Part shown: piece by piece, positions 17,148-25,782 of the stretch
How positions within the stretch are numbered: position 1 is the stretch's first letter
Layout of the letters: each line of letters opens with the position of its first letter
Origin: Hyphomicrobiaceae bacterium
GTDB lineage: Bacteria > Pseudomonadota > Alphaproteobacteria > Rhizobiales > Hyphomicrobiaceae
DNA length: 64,000 nt
Reading direction: 5' to 3'
Assembly: GCA_022842785.1 (NCBI GenBank)
Contig: JALHOW010000002.1
Location: forward strand, 62,001-126,000
Program-made: the position numbers and the translations under genes
Notes under the pieces: model-generated
Told to the model about the DNA's origin: nothing
Database searches by the model: none
What the model saw: only the letters and a program-made list of their open reading frames with translations

Positions 17148-18023
17148 CTAGAGCGGCTCGCCACCGAAGGGCGCAACGCCGCACGTCACACGTCGTGACC
17201 GCAGCTCGCCGCACACGCGGTTCGCGGCACTGGTGCTCTCGATCGGTCCAGCGATCAGGCGGTACGCAGGTCCACTGCCGCTGGTCGAAGGCACGAAGCG
17301 CGGCTCGAAGCTTCCGAGAATTTCCTTGTGGCGATCAGCGAGCAGCATCCAGCTGATGCGCAGCGCATCGACGGATGGCCCAGTGGCGATCTGAATGCCG
17401 CGCGGACTTTCGGGCGCAGCCGGCGCCGGCTTCACCTGCGCAGCGCCGAAGGCGACACGCTCGTTCTCACGTGGCGTCGGCCTGCGCGCTGGCAGCTCCG
17501 ACTCCCGCGGCGCCTCGACGACCCGGCCATCGACAGCGCGGCCCGGAAGGGCGTCCGCCCCACCATTGCCAGCACCAGGCCCTTCCAGCGGACCGCGATT
17601 AACGCTCGCCGTCGTGAGCGGAACTCCCTGCTCGGCGACGCGCTGCGCTTCGACCGCTGCAAGCCGCGAGGCAAATGCCTTGTTCTGCTCCTCACGCGCG
17701 GCAAGCTCGGCACGTAGCGCAGCAGCCTCGCGCTGAACGACGTCGAGACTGTCGCGAAGAGCTGAGATCTCGGTCCGCGCCTGCTCGTCACGGGAGGCTT
17801 GTGCGCTTTCGTCTTCACGCGGCCCCGCCTCGGCACCGACGAGCGCCGCGACCTGGCCGCCAAGCCCCTCGGCGAGATCCGGGCGCACCGACAGCGTGAC
17901 GAGATACGTCAGCGCCATACTCGACAGCACGACCCAAACCGCAACATACGGACGCGGCAGACCACCGCGGCGACGCTGCTGCGGTGTATGGTTTGCCAGA
18001 TTACGTTCCACGATAACCCCCAA
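17148..18023 (-). CDS. Membrane-anchored SPOR-like protein with coiled coil
   Basis: A 291-residue protein: a short cytoplasmic basic tail, one transmembrane helix (about 26-46, VAVWVVLSSMALTYLVTLSV), a coiled coil (about 75-130, rich in Ala, Glu, Arg and Gln), a flexible Pro/Gly-rich linker, and a C-terminal module (about 225-291). That module, with YRLIAGPIES, ANRVCGELRSRRVTC and a pair of Cys, looks like a SPOR peptidoglycan-binding domain. It probably acts at the cell wall. The first possible start is TTG at 18021-18023 with GGGGGAG close upstream; GTG at 18009-18011 is the alternative. It may be monocistronic. Confidence 0.65.
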   Translation of the reverse strand: MGVIVERNLANHTPQQRRRGGLPRPYVAVWVVLSSMALTYLVTLSVRPDLAEGLGGQVAALVGAEAGPREDESAQASRDEQARTEISALRDSLDVVQREAAALRAELAAREEQNKAFASRLAAVEAQRVAEQGVPLTTASVNRGPLEGPGAGNGGADALPGRAVDGRVVEAPRESELPARRPTPRENERVAFGAAQVKPAPAAPESPRGIQIATGPSVDALRISWMLLADRHKEILGSFEPRFVPSTSGSGPAYRLIAGPIESTSAANRVCGELRSRRVTCGVAPFGGEPL

Positions 18024-18268
18024 GCTCCCCCGGAGGGCCTGCCTGCTCGGGCAAAGCCCGCCCTCTTAGAGATATAGGACGGTCGACCCCACCCCACGTA
18101 ACCTGATCGGGCCCTGAGTCGGGGTCCTGGGTCAACGCAGCAGCCGAAGAACGAGCGGGGTGACTGTGGATGGACATCCAACAACTTGGCTCGACTCCGA
18201 CCCGCAGAGCGACGGCCGCAGCACTCAGCCCAGGCCCCAAAGACGCCCTATGGGAGGGCCATCGGGCA

Positions 18269-18538
18269 TCAATTCAAATGAAAGTCCGCGGCAGCAATCC
18301 GAAGTTCACACGGCGAGATGAGTGCCTTGTGGGCGACAGTAATACGAAAAAGCTGCCCCTCGAGATTGGCGGCCCAGAAGCCCAGAAATGACTTCAAGCG
18401 CGGAAAACGCGGGTGAAGATCGTATTCCTGCCATATGTACGTTTGCAGCAGAGCCGGATGATCCGGCAGACGATAGAGTATTTCCGCGGTTGTCAGGCTG
18501 AAGCCCTGCAATTGCCGAAGGGCGTCGCGATCCGCCAT
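18269..18538 (-). CDS. usg: Usg-like protein
   Basis: An 89-residue protein of the Usg family (named for a gene upstream of trpF in Caulobacter). Nearly the whole length fits: LQGFSLTTAEILYRLPDHP, LLQTYIWQEYDLHPRFPRL, FLGFWAANLEGQLFRI and a C-terminal ADFHLN. The biochemical role is unknown. ATG 18536-18538 is chosen over an in-frame start 87 bases upstream because GAGAGGAGG lies just before it. No trp gene is near, so the association seen in other alphaproteobacteria is broken here. Confidence 0.88.
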   Translation of the reverse strand: MADRDALRQLQGFSLTTAEILYRLPDHPALLQTYIWQEYDLHPRFPRLKSFLGFWAANLEGQLFRITVAHKALISPCELRIAAADFHLN

Positions 18539-19037
18539 CTTCTGCCTCCTCTCTTGTCTTGGCAGTAACCACGTTAGAATATCCTGCCGGCGGCGGGTCG
18601 CAATATCTTTATCCAGGCAAATCATACAATTAGCAGCCGACGCGGTCGGATGCTAACATTGCTGCAGTTCGCGGCCGTTCGGTGCCCGCCAGGAGTGGCA
18701 TCCGGGCTCGCCGGGGTTTTCTGATTCGCCGCAAGGCCAATTTATAGGTCCCGCGCACAGCGCTCATTTTTGACCAATCAGCACGCAATCCGCCGCATAA
18801 TACATCCGATTTATGCCCGGATAAGATTCAGCTCCAGATGCAAAGCAGCTTCTTGATCCGGCAATTGAATATCAATATATTACTGCCATCGAGATCATTC
18901 CCTGGACGCCTGCCCTGCACGCTCGGCAAAAATGCGCAAAAGCGCGTTGCGCCACGAGCGAAACGCACATAAAAGGCGCCCTTAGCCCGAGTTTCAACAT
19001 GGCCCAAATCCGCACCAAGGGAGCAAGAGGTAAGACG
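18539..19037. other. Divergent intergenic region usg / H-NS gene (about 500 bp)
   Basis: No coding frame is convincing. The region holds the upstream sequences of usg (minus) and of the H-NS gene (plus). AT-rich patches lie at 18640-18660 and 18780-18880. A possible promoter for the H-NS gene is TTGCGC, 17 bases, TAAAAG, ending near 18975, about 60 bases before its start; this is only a fair match. An alternative in-frame ATG at 18999 would lengthen the H-NS protein by 13 basic residues. Confidence 0.5.
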
Positions 19038-19364
19038 ATGGCGACCGTGAACTATGACAAGATGTCCCTCAAAGAGCTGCTGGAACACGAGGCTCGCATC
19101 GCGAAGGCCATCGGTGCAGCCCGGAAAAATGAGTTCACCAACGCCCGCCAGAAGGTGATCGCGATGGCCGAGAGCCTCGGCTACAAGATCGAAGAGCTGA
19201 CGGGCGCGGCTCGCGGCACAAAGCGTGGAAACGGCGCGAAAGTTGCGGTCAAATTCCGCAATAAGGATAATCCGGAAGAGACCTGGACCGGCCGCGGCCG
19301 CCAGCCGAAATGGCTTACGGCAAAGCTTGCCAAAGGCTCAAAGCTCAGCGATTTCGCCATCTGA
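19038..19364 (+). CDS. H-NS family nucleoid protein
   Basis: A 108-residue DNA-binding protein. The N-terminal helical oligomerisation region (MSLKELLEHEARIAKAI) is followed by a basic linker and the C-terminal H-NS DNA-binding core: VKFRNKDNPEETWTGRGRQPKWL. The TWTGRGR-x-P loop inserts into AT-rich minor grooves. In alphaproteobacteria such proteins (for example HvrA) regulate energy metabolism and silence AT-rich genes. The start at 19038 has AGAGG upstream; an ATG at 18999 is in frame. It has its own promoter region and a perfect 16-bp terminator hairpin. Its AT-rich targets could include the islands near 7.57 kb and 23.5 kb (inference). Confidence 0.88.
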   Translation: MATVNYDKMSLKELLEHEARIAKAIGAARKNEFTNARQKVIAMAESLGYKIEELTGAARGTKRGNGAKVAVKFRNKDNPEETWTGRGRQPKWLTAKLAKGSKLSDFAI

Positions 19365-19423
19365 AGTCAGCTGTTTCTCTTGCGCGGGCCGGAATGCGGT
19401 CCCTGCAATTGGATATGAGATTC

Positions 19424-19470
19424 AAAGCCGTCGGAGTATGCCCATTTCGGGTGATACTCCGACGGCTTTT
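19424..19470 (+). terminator. Strong terminator of the H-NS gene
   Basis: AAAGCCGTCGGAGTAT (19424-19439) pairs over 16 bp without mismatch with ATACTCCGACGGCTTT (19454-19469), with a 14-base loop, followed by T and CAATTG. The long perfect stem lies 59 bases after the stop. Confidence 0.88.
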
Positions 19471-20167
19471 CAATTGCTCGCTTGGCGCGCACGCCTCCCT
19501 GATGTGGGCCTTGCGACCACACCGCCGTAGCGCCCTGGCACCAGTCGGCGGGAAATTCGGCGTCGGCGCCTGATCTTGCGGCAGGTAACCGGCTATCCGG
19601 ATGTCATACGAATCACCTATTATCTTCGTGAAAGCAGGGCATTTTCTGCTTTCGGCGATCCGGTCTCCGACCGGGCGCAGGTGGTTGCGTCGCTAACCTG
19701 CAGCCGGGGTGCATGTGCGCTTTCGGCAACGCAATGAGCGAGGGCATGCTGGCGAGTTGCTCGAACAGCAAAGTTGGGATCCGGCGGCCATGGATGGGGC
19801 CGCCGCCTGATCTTCCCCCGTCTCCGACGAAGAAGCTCATCCTCACCAGCCTTCATTGCACCCGACACGACGAATTCTGTCGTCCGCTCGAGGAAATGGC
19901 GCGCTCTCCGCGCGGCAACCTCGCTCGGGCGCCTGAGCCTTCTCGGCAGGGAAAGGTGGGGCTTCCCAACGACGATGGAGTGGCCAATGCCAACACGCCG
20001 TCTTCTACCTCGCAGTCGCTCAGGCCCGCCAACCGGCAAGACCGGTTGGAACGGCCCCCGGAGCCGTAGGCTTTTCGAGTTCGACGAACTGCGCTGGCGT
20101 GTCAAACCACAGCATCCGCCGACTAGGCCCTAGTCACGTACCCGCCGTCACGACGGCCACAATTCGC
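19471..20167. other. About 700 bp without a recognised gene, ending in a strong plus-strand terminator
   Basis: No frame on either strand has family features. The strong terminator at 20168 implies that a plus-strand transcript crosses at least the last part. Sequence signatures of tmRNA, RNase P RNA and SRP RNA were looked for by eye and not found. One short frame (19987-20133) has a possible ribosome-binding site. An unrecognised small RNA is an alternative. Confidence 0.45.
19987..20133 (+). CDS. Possible small basic protein (48 aa)
   Basis: ATG 19987 is preceded by GATGGAGTGGCCA, giving a GGAG at usable distance, and the frame ends with TAG at 20131-20133, 34 bases before a strong terminator. 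The product would be very basic (MPTRRLLPRSRSG ... SRRLFEFDELRWRVKPQ). I recognise no family. It is recorded because it is the only frame placed sensibly between the H-NS terminator and the next terminator; it may be non-coding. Confidence 0.2.
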   Translation: MPTRRLLPRSRSGPPTGKTGWNGPRSRRLFEFDELRWRVKPQHPPTRP

Positions 20168-20207
20168 AAAGCCGGCCCGTTGGCCGGCTTTGTTTTTTTG
20201 TTTTTTT
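20168..20207 (+). terminator. Strong factor-independent terminator, plus strand
   Basis: AAAGCCGGCC (20168-20177), loop CGTT, GGCCGGCTTT (20182-20191), then GTTTTTTTGTTTTTTT. This is a perfect 10-bp stem with a long T tract. It points along the plus strand, away from metH, which comes in from the other side, so it belongs to an unidentified plus-strand transcript upstream. Confidence 0.92.
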
Positions 20208-20306
20208 GCGCGGACGCCAACGCCTTCGGCTACTGGCGCCGCGACCGCTGCATCGCCGGTCGGCACCTTCACCTCGCGACCTTCGGCCGCCAATAATGGG
20301 AACTCT

Positions 20307-22994
20307 TCAACCCCGCTTGGGCTCGTAGTTCAGCACGGGCGCGAGCCAGCGCTCCGCTTCTGCGACGGACCAGCCCTTGCGCCGCGCGTAGTCCTCGACC
20401 TGATCGCGCTCGATGCGCCCCACGCCGAAATAGTGGCTGTCCGGATGGGCGAAGTAGAGCCCCGACACGGAAGAGCCGGGCCACATGGCGAAGCTCTCGG
20501 TCAGCTCGATGCCCGTTGCAGCCTTGGCATCGAGTAGCCCCCAGATCGTGCCCTTCTCGGTATGATCGGGCTGCGCCGGATAGCCCGGGGCAGGCCGGAT
20601 ACCCTGATAGGACTCGAGGATCAGCTCCTCGTTCGTCAGCGTCTCGTCCTTGGCGTAACCCCAGAACTCGCGGCGCACGCGCTGGTGCAGGCGCTCGGCA
20701 AACGCCTCTGCGAGCCGGTCGGCCAGCGCCTTGACCATGATGCGCCCGTAGTCGTCGGTCTTCTTGATGTGCGCCTCGATGGCCTCATCCTCGCCGATAC
20801 CGGCGGTGACGGCGAAAGCGCCGATGTAGTCCTGCCGGCCACTGTCCTTGGGCGCGATGAAATCGGATAGCGCGGTGTGGGCGCGATTGCGCCCGGGATC
20901 GCGCGCGATCTGCTGGCGCAGTGTATGGAGCACGGCGAGAGGCGCATTGCGCCCATCCTCGGCATAAACCTCGATATCGTCGCCGATGGCGTTCGCGGGC
21001 CAGAACCCGATAACCGCGTTGGCCGTGAGCCACTTCTCCTTGACCATGCGATCGAGGAGCACCTTCGCATCATCGAGCAGCTTGCGCGCCTCGGAGCCGA
21101 ACTTCTTGTCATCGAGGATCATCGGATAGCGGCCCTTGAGCTCCCAGGTCTGGAAGAAGGGCGTCCAATCGATGCACGGCACGAGATCGGCGAGATCGTA
21201 GGATGCAAAGCGCGTCACGCCCATCGTTGCGGGGCGCTGCGGCTCGTAGCTCGTCCAGTCCACATTGAACTGGTTCTCGCGCGCGGCTTGGATCGTGATC
21301 CGCTGCTTGGTCTGATCCGAACGCAGATACGCCTGTCGCGCCTTGTCGTACTCGGCGCGAATATCGGCGACATACGAATCGCGGTCGGTCTCCGAGAGCA
21401 ACTTCGAGACGACGCCGACCGCGCGGCTCGCGTCGAGGACGTGGATAGCCTGGTTGCGCACGTAATTCGGGCTGATCTTGACGGCCGTATGCACGCGGCT
21501 CGTCGTTGCGCCACCGATCAGCAGCGGCACGCTGAAGCCCTCGCGCTCCATCTCTGCAGCGACGATGCACATCTCGTCGAGCGAAGGCGTGATGAGACCG
21601 GAGAGACCGATGACGTCCGCCTGCTCCTTGCGCGCGACCTCGAGGATCTTCGCCGCCGGCACCATGACGCCGAGATCGATGACCTCGTAGTTGTTGCACT
21701 GGAGAACGACGCCAACGATGTTCTTGCCGATGTCGTGGACATCGCCCTTCACAGTCGCCATGACGATCTTGCCGGCAGCGGGCTTGTCGACGAGGCCCGA
21801 GGCCTCCTTCTCGGCCTGCAGATAGGGCTGCAAATAAGCAACTGCCTGCTTCATAACGCGCGCGGACTTGACGACCTGCGGCAGGAACATCTTGCCGGCG
21901 CCGAAGAGATCGCCGACGACGTTCATGCCGGCCATCAGCGGCCCCTCGATGACATGCAGCGGCTTCGCGGCAGCCTGCCGCGCCTCCTCCGTGTCGACCT
22001 CGATGAAATCCGTGATGCCATGCACCAGCGCGTGCTTGAGGCGCTCAGTGACATCGCCTTGGCGCCACGTGAGATCCGCTTCCTTGCGCTTGGTGCCGTC
22101 GCCCTTGAAGCGCTGCGCAGCCTCGAGCAGGCGGTCCGTCCCATCAGGGCGGCGGTTGAGGATCACATCCTCGCAAAGCTCACGCAGCTCGGGCTCGATG
22201 TCGTCATAGACCGGGAGCTGCCCCGCATTGACGATGGCCATGTCCATACCAGCCTTGATGGCGTGGTACAGGAACACCGAGTGCATGGACTGGCGCACGG
22301 TCTCGTTGCCGCGGAAGGAGAACGAAAGATTGGAGACGCCGCCCGAGATGTGCGCGTACGGGCACGCCTCCTTGATCTTCCGGACGGCTTCGATGAAGGC
22401 GATGCCGTAGCCGTTGTGTTCCTCTATGCCGGTCGCGACGGCGAAGATGTTCGGGTCGAAGACGATGTCTTCGGGCGGGAAGCCAACCTTTTCGGTGAGC
22501 AGCTTGTAGGCGCGCTTGCAGATTTCGACCTTGCGCTCGACGGTATCGGCCTGCCCTTGCTCGTCGAAGGCCATGACGACGACGGCGGCACCATATCGGC
22601 GCACGCGGCGCGCGTGCTCGAGAAAGGCGTCCTCGCCCTCCTTCATGCTGATCGAGTTTACGATCGGTTTACCCTGGACGCACTTGAGGCCGGCCTCGAT
22701 GACACTCCATTTGGAGCTGTCGATCATGACGGGCACACGCGCGATATCGGGCTCGGAGGCGATCATGTTGAGGAACGTGGTCATGGCCTTCTCGCTGTCG
22801 AGAAGGCCCTCGTCCATGTTCACATCGAGGATCTGCGCACCGCTCTCGACCTGTTCACGGGCAACCGATAGGGCCGCGGCATAGTCGCCGGCCTCGATGA
22901 GTTTCCTGAACTTGGCGGAGCCGGTGACGTTCGTGCGTTCGCCGATATTGATGAAGGTCGCCGCCGTGGGGGGCGACTGAGTTGCTGAGGCCAT
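20307..22994 (-). CDS. metH: Cobalamin-dependent methionine synthase lacking the homocysteine domain
   Basis: An 895-residue protein. It has the pterin (methyl-tetrahydrofolate) domain from the N-terminus ([11 protein letters not shown] at residues 16-26), then the cap and B12 domains with GDVHDIGKN (417-425, His 420 as the lower cobalt ligand), SGLITPSL and GGATTS, and the C-terminal SAM-binding reactivation domain (about 560-895, with [12 protein letters not shown]). Full-length MetH is about 1,230 residues; the N-terminal zinc/homocysteine domain is missing and is not encoded upstream. Such split MetH occurs in some alphaproteobacteria with the other part elsewhere. ATG 22992-22994 gives the natural start. 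No B12 riboswitch was seen upstream. Confidence 0.93.
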   Translation of the reverse strand: MASATQSPPTAATFINIGERTNVTGSAKFRKLIEAGDYAAALSVAREQVESGAQILDVNMDEGLLDSEKAMTTFLNMIASEPDIARVPVMIDSSKWSVIEAGLKCVQGKPIVNSISMKEGEDAFLEHARRVRRYGAAVVVMAFDEQGQADTVERKVEICKRAYKLLTEKVGFPPEDIVFDPNIFAVATGIEEHNGYGIAFIEAVRKIKEACPYAHISGGVSNLSFSFRGNETVRQSMHSVFLYHAIKAGMDMAIVNAGQLPVYDDIEPELRELCEDVILNRRPDGTDRLLEAAQRFKGDGTKRKEADLTWRQGDVTERLKHALVHGITDFIEVDTEEARQAAAKPLHVIEGPLMAGMNVVGDLFGAGKMFLPQVVKSARVMKQAVAYLQPYLQAEKEASGLVDKPAAGKIVMATVKGDVHDIGKNIVGVVLQCNNYEVIDLGVMVPAAKILEVARKEQADVIGLSGLITPSLDEMCIVAAEMEREGFSVPLLIGGATTSRVHTAVKISPNYVRNQAIHVLDASRAVGVVSKLLSETDRDSYVADIRAEYDKARQAYLRSDQTKQRITIQAARENQFNVDWTSYEPQRPATMGVTRFASYDLADLVPCIDWTPFFQTWELKGRYPMILDDKKFGSEARKLLDDAKVLLDRMVKEKWLTANAVIGFWPANAIGDDIEVYAEDGRNAPLAVLHTLRQQIARDPGRNRAHTALSDFIAPKDSGRQDYIGAFAVTAGIGEDEAIEAHIKKTDDYGRIMVKALADRLAEAFAERLHQRVRREFWGYAKDETLTNEELILESYQGIRPAPGYPAQPDHTEKGTIWGLLDAKAATGIELTESFAMWPGSSVSGLYFAHPDSHYFGVGRIERDQVEDYARRKGWSVAEAERWLAPVLNYEPKRG

Positions 22995-23201
22995 GGCGAG
23001 AAGCGGGGTCCGGCAAAGATGCTTCGGGGCCGGCGTCCGACACGGGCGCAGGCGCATTCGTCGCCACGTGTATAGGAAATCAAAGCGAACTCATAGATGC
23101 GGCGTGAGGACGCCGCACCCGGACCAGATGAGGGTGCCCCTGAAAAGCAGAACGCCCGCCCCGGGTAGGGAGCGAGCGCACTGTTCGGCAAAATCTGGCG
23201 C

Positions 23202-23227
23202 CTGAGGGCGGCATAGGCCGCCGTCAG
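23202..23227 (-). terminator. Hairpin after the Flp pilin gene
   Basis: CTGAGGGCGGC (23202-23212) and GCCGCCGTCAG (23217-23227) form an 11-bp stem with one mismatch and the loop ATAG. It lies 13 bases behind the pilin stop; on the minus strand ATTTTG follows a few bases later. It may be a terminator or a processed 3' end between flp and metH. Confidence 0.5.
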
Positions 23228-23239
23228 GCCGGCCAGAAA

Positions 23240-23416
23240 TCACTTGGAATTCGCTGTGGTGAGCTCATCGTTAACGCGCGTGAACGTGGTGTTCAGGCTA
23301 TCGCCAACGCTGGTCAGGATCGTGATGATCGCAACCGAGATCAGGGCGGCAATGAGGCCGTACTCGATGGCCGTGGCGCCGGACTCGCACTTAGCAAAAC
23401 GAACGAGGGTCTTCAT
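23240..23416 (-). CDS. flp: Flp-type IVb pilin
   Basis: A 58-residue protein. It starts MKTLVRFAKCESGATAIEYG, followed by the hydrophobic helix LIAALISVAIITILTSVGDS and a short polar tail ending NSK. The G-A-T-A-I-E-Y sequence is the Flp/Fap pilin signature, with prepilin peptidase cleavage after the Gly and the conserved Glu-Tyr in the helix. Such pilins polymerise into tight-adherence pili through the Tad secretion system. No tad/cpa assembly gene is adjacent; a TadD-like lipoprotein lies about 2.4 kb away. The start ATG 23414-23416 follows GGGAGAGTGAAATC. The upstream 200 bases are unusually AT-rich. Confidence 0.9.
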   Translation of the reverse strand: MKTLVRFAKCESGATAIEYGLIAALISVAIITILTSVGDSLNTTFTRVNDELTTANSK

Positions 23417-23918
23417 GATTTCACTCTCCCACTCTGACTAACTCTGCGACCTCGTGGGTCGAAGCCCGCCGTTCCATTGATTAGCGGCCGAACTTGAGGA
23501 CAACCTACGCTCGCTGAATTAACACAGAGTAAAAATAGCATATTTCGACGAAAGAAGTCCAATTTGGGAAACAACATATTAAATACCTGCAGGTTTCCCC
23601 GGAGTACAATTCCAACAATTCAACCAAATGCGCGCGAGATATACTTATATCTACTTCGTGGCAGCGCTAGTCGCATCACGTAGATCGTGGTTTATCAGCG
23701 ATTAATATGACCCGACACAAAGTCGAATGCGAGCATTTCGGCGGCTCGGGATGCGGTATCCAGCTCATTTTTCCTGCCAACTCGGCGCTCAGCGCATCAG
23801 ATCTGCAGGAAAGGTGGGCGAGGGGCACCATCCGATGCTTGGCCGGCCAGCGTGTGCGTGCTTCGATAGCCGCCAAGGATACAGAGGCCCGAGGCGGCCA
23901 ACAGGGAAGGGGACACCC
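23417..23918. other. AT-rich upstream region of flp and of the ThDP enzyme gene (502 bp)
   Basis: No coding frame is convincing. Positions 23510-23720 are clearly richer in A and T than the rest of the window (for example AGTAAAAATAGCATATTT and AACAACATATTAAATACC). The region should hold the promoter of flp (minus) and that of the gene at 23919 (plus). AT-rich DNA of this kind is a likely target for H-NS-type proteins. Confidence 0.5.
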
Positions 23919-25547
23919 ATGAAAATTGGAGACGCAATCTCAGCCATCCTCAAGCAGGAAGGCGTCGAGTACATCATCGGCTATCCGGTCAATCACCTTC
24001 TGGAGCACGCCGCTAAGTTCGATATCCGCCCGATCATCGTCCGCCAGGAGCGGATCGGCCTTCACATGGCCGACGCCGTGAGCCGCGTGACCTCGGGCAA
24101 GACTATTGGCGTGTTCGCCATGCAGCACGGCCCAGGAACTGAGAACGCCTATGGCGGCGTCGCCCAGGCCTATAGCGAGAGCATCCCCATTCTGGTGCTG
24201 CCCATGGGCTACCCGCGCCGGCTCGCCTGGGTCGAGCGGAACTACAATGCCTCGGTCTCCATGCGCTCCATCACCAAGACCGCGGAGCCCATCACCTCCG
24301 CGAAGGAGATCCCGAACATCTTCCGCCGCGCCTTCCAGAACCTGAAGTCCGGCCGCGGCGGTCCTGTGCTGGTCGAGATCCCGACCGACATGTGGAACGA
24401 GGAAGTCGATCCCAAGGACTACATCTCTCCGCAGCGCATCCGTACCGGCACAGACCTCTCGGCGGTGGCCGAAGCCGCCAAGATGCTCGTCGCGGCCAAG
24501 CGCCCCGTCATCTATGCCGGCCAGGGCGTGCACTGGGCCGAGGCCTGGTCCGAGCTCAAGGAACTCGCCGAGCTTCTCGCGATCCCCGTCACGACCAGCC
24601 TCGAAGGCAAGAGCGCTTTCCCCGAGACGCATCCGCTCTCGCTCGGCTCGGGCGGCCTCGCCATCCCGCAGGCCGTGCGCACGTTCCTCGACAAGTCCGA
24701 TCTCATCTTCGGCATCGGCTGCTCGTTCACCGAGACGAACTTCGGCGTCAAGATGCCGGCAGGCGCGCGCATCATCCAGGCGACGCTCGATCCCGGCGAC
24801 ATCAACAAGGACGTACCGGTAGCGCTCGGTATTGCCGGTGATGCCAAGATCGTGCTGGAGGCCATGCTCGCCGAGGTACGCAAGCTTCATGGCAACAAGC
24901 CGAAGGATCACAAGGCCGTCGCCAAGGAGATCAGCGACACGAACGAGCCGTGGCTCGCGAAGTGGATGCCGAAGCTCACGAGCAACGACGCGCCGCTCAA
25001 TCCCTATCGCGTGCTCTGGGAGCTGCAGAAGACCGTCGACGTCGCCAACACCATCATCACGCACGACGCCGGCAGCCCGCGCGACCAGCTCTCGCCCTTC
25101 TGGAAGTCAACCACGCCGCTCTCCTACATCGGCTGGGGCAAGACGACCCAGCTCGGCGCGGGTCTCGGTTTCGCCATGGGCGCGAAGCTCGCCAAGCCCG
25201 ACAAGCTCTGCATCAACGTATGGGGCGACGCGGCGATCGGCTTCACGGGCATGGACTTCGAAACGTGCGTCCGCGAGCGCATTCCGATCCTCTCGATCCT
25301 GCTCAACAACTTCTCCATGGCCATCGAGCTCAAGGTCATGCCCGTCTCGACCGAGAAGTACCGCTCGACGGATATCTCGGGCGACTACGCGGCGATGGCG
25401 CGAGCCTTCGGCGGATACGGCGAGCGCGTCGAGAAGCCGGGCGACATCGTCGCGGCGATCAAGCGTGGCATTGCCGCGACCGAGAAGGGCCAGGCTGCAC
25501 TTCTCGAGTTCATCACGTCGAAAGAGACTGAAGTCTCGCGGCTTTAG
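23919..25547 (+). CDS. Thiamine diphosphate-dependent enzyme, acetolactate synthase-like, substrate unknown
   Basis: A 542-residue cytosolic protein of the ThDP decarboxylase/synthase superfamily. The N-terminal Pyr domain has the activating Glu (E44 in VRQERIGLHMADA), the middle domain has GQGVHWAEAW, and the PP domain has the GDG-type motif as GDAAIGFTGMDFETCVRERI (from about residue 436) ending in LLNN. It is similar to acetolactate synthase large subunits, but no small subunit is nearby and the sequence does not fit IlvB, oxalyl-CoA decarboxylase or benzoylformate decarboxylase clearly. The start ATG 23919 follows GGAAGGGGACACCC. A family A repeat starts 4 bases after the stop. Confidence 0.82.
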   Translation: MKIGDAISAILKQEGVEYIIGYPVNHLLEHAAKFDIRPIIVRQERIGLHMADAVSRVTSGKTIGVFAMQHGPGTENAYGGVAQAYSESIPILVLPMGYPRRLAWVERNYNASVSMRSITKTAEPITSAKEIPNIFRRAFQNLKSGRGGPVLVEIPTDMWNEEVDPKDYISPQRIRTGTDLSAVAEAAKMLVAAKRPVIYAGQGVHWAEAWSELKELAELLAIPVTTSLEGKSAFPETHPLSLGSGGLAIPQAVRTFLDKSDLIFGIGCSFTETNFGVKMPAGARIIQATLDPGDINKDVPVALGIAGDAKIVLEAMLAEVRKLHGNKPKDHKAVAKEISDTNEPWLAKWMPKLTSNDAPLNPYRVLWELQKTVDVANTIITHDAGSPRDQLSPFWKSTTPLSYIGWGKTTQLGAGLGFAMGAKLAKPDKLCINVWGDAAIGFTGMDFETCVRERIPILSILLNNFSMAIELKVMPVSTEKYRSTDISGDYAAMARAFGGYGERVEKPGDIVAAIKRGIAATEKGQAALLEFITSKETEVSRL

Positions 25548-25551
25548 TTTC

Positions 25552-25617
25552 TTACCGCGGGCTGCTGGGAAGAGGTGCTTCGCAACCTCTCAGTGGTGCT
25601 ATGCCCGCGGCGGCCAT
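25552..25617 (+). repeat. Family A repeat, copy behind the ThDP enzyme gene
   Basis: It starts TTACCGCGGGCTGCTGGGAA and ends CTATGCCCGCGGCGGCCAT. It is almost identical to the copies at 5221 and 5294, with the bounding stem changed by one base on the left. It begins 4 bases after the stop codon. Confidence 0.88.
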
Positions 25618-25659
25618 GCTCAGGCGATCGAGATGCTCATTCGCGTGACACGCAGCTTC

Positions 25660-25711
25660 TTCCCCTTCTCCCCGTATAGGACGGGGAGAAGGTCGGGATG
25701 AAGGGCGGCCA
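25660..25711 (-). repeat. Palindromic repeat family B, copy 2
   Basis: CCTTCTCCCCGTATAGGACG and GGGAGAAGG form the same hairpin as at 10549, followed by TCGGGATGAAGGGCGGCC. It is the reverse complement of copy 1. Seen from the upstream gene (here plus strand) both copies have the same orientation. Confidence 0.8.
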
Positions 25712-25782
25712 CAGGCGCTGACATCGGCATCTGCCGCTGTCTCTTGCCCTCAGCACGCAAGCGAAGAAACTAGATCAGCCAT

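Noticed and set aside
19471-20167. tmRNA, RNase P RNA or SRP RNA gene
   Set aside because: None of the conserved sequence blocks of these RNAs could be found by eye on either strand.
20877-22871. A 664-codon open frame on the plus strand opposite metH, and similar long antisense frames at 1154-2521, 41924-43900, 55130-57037 and 57667-59292
   Set aside because: They lie fully opposite clear genes, have Arg/Ala/Leu/Asp-rich low-grade composition and no domains. They arise from the third-position GC bias of the true genes.
22995-23239. Cobalamin, SAM or SAH riboswitch upstream of metH
   Set aside because: No B12-box sequence and no recognisable SAM-II or SAH core was seen; the region holds the end of flp and a simple hairpin.
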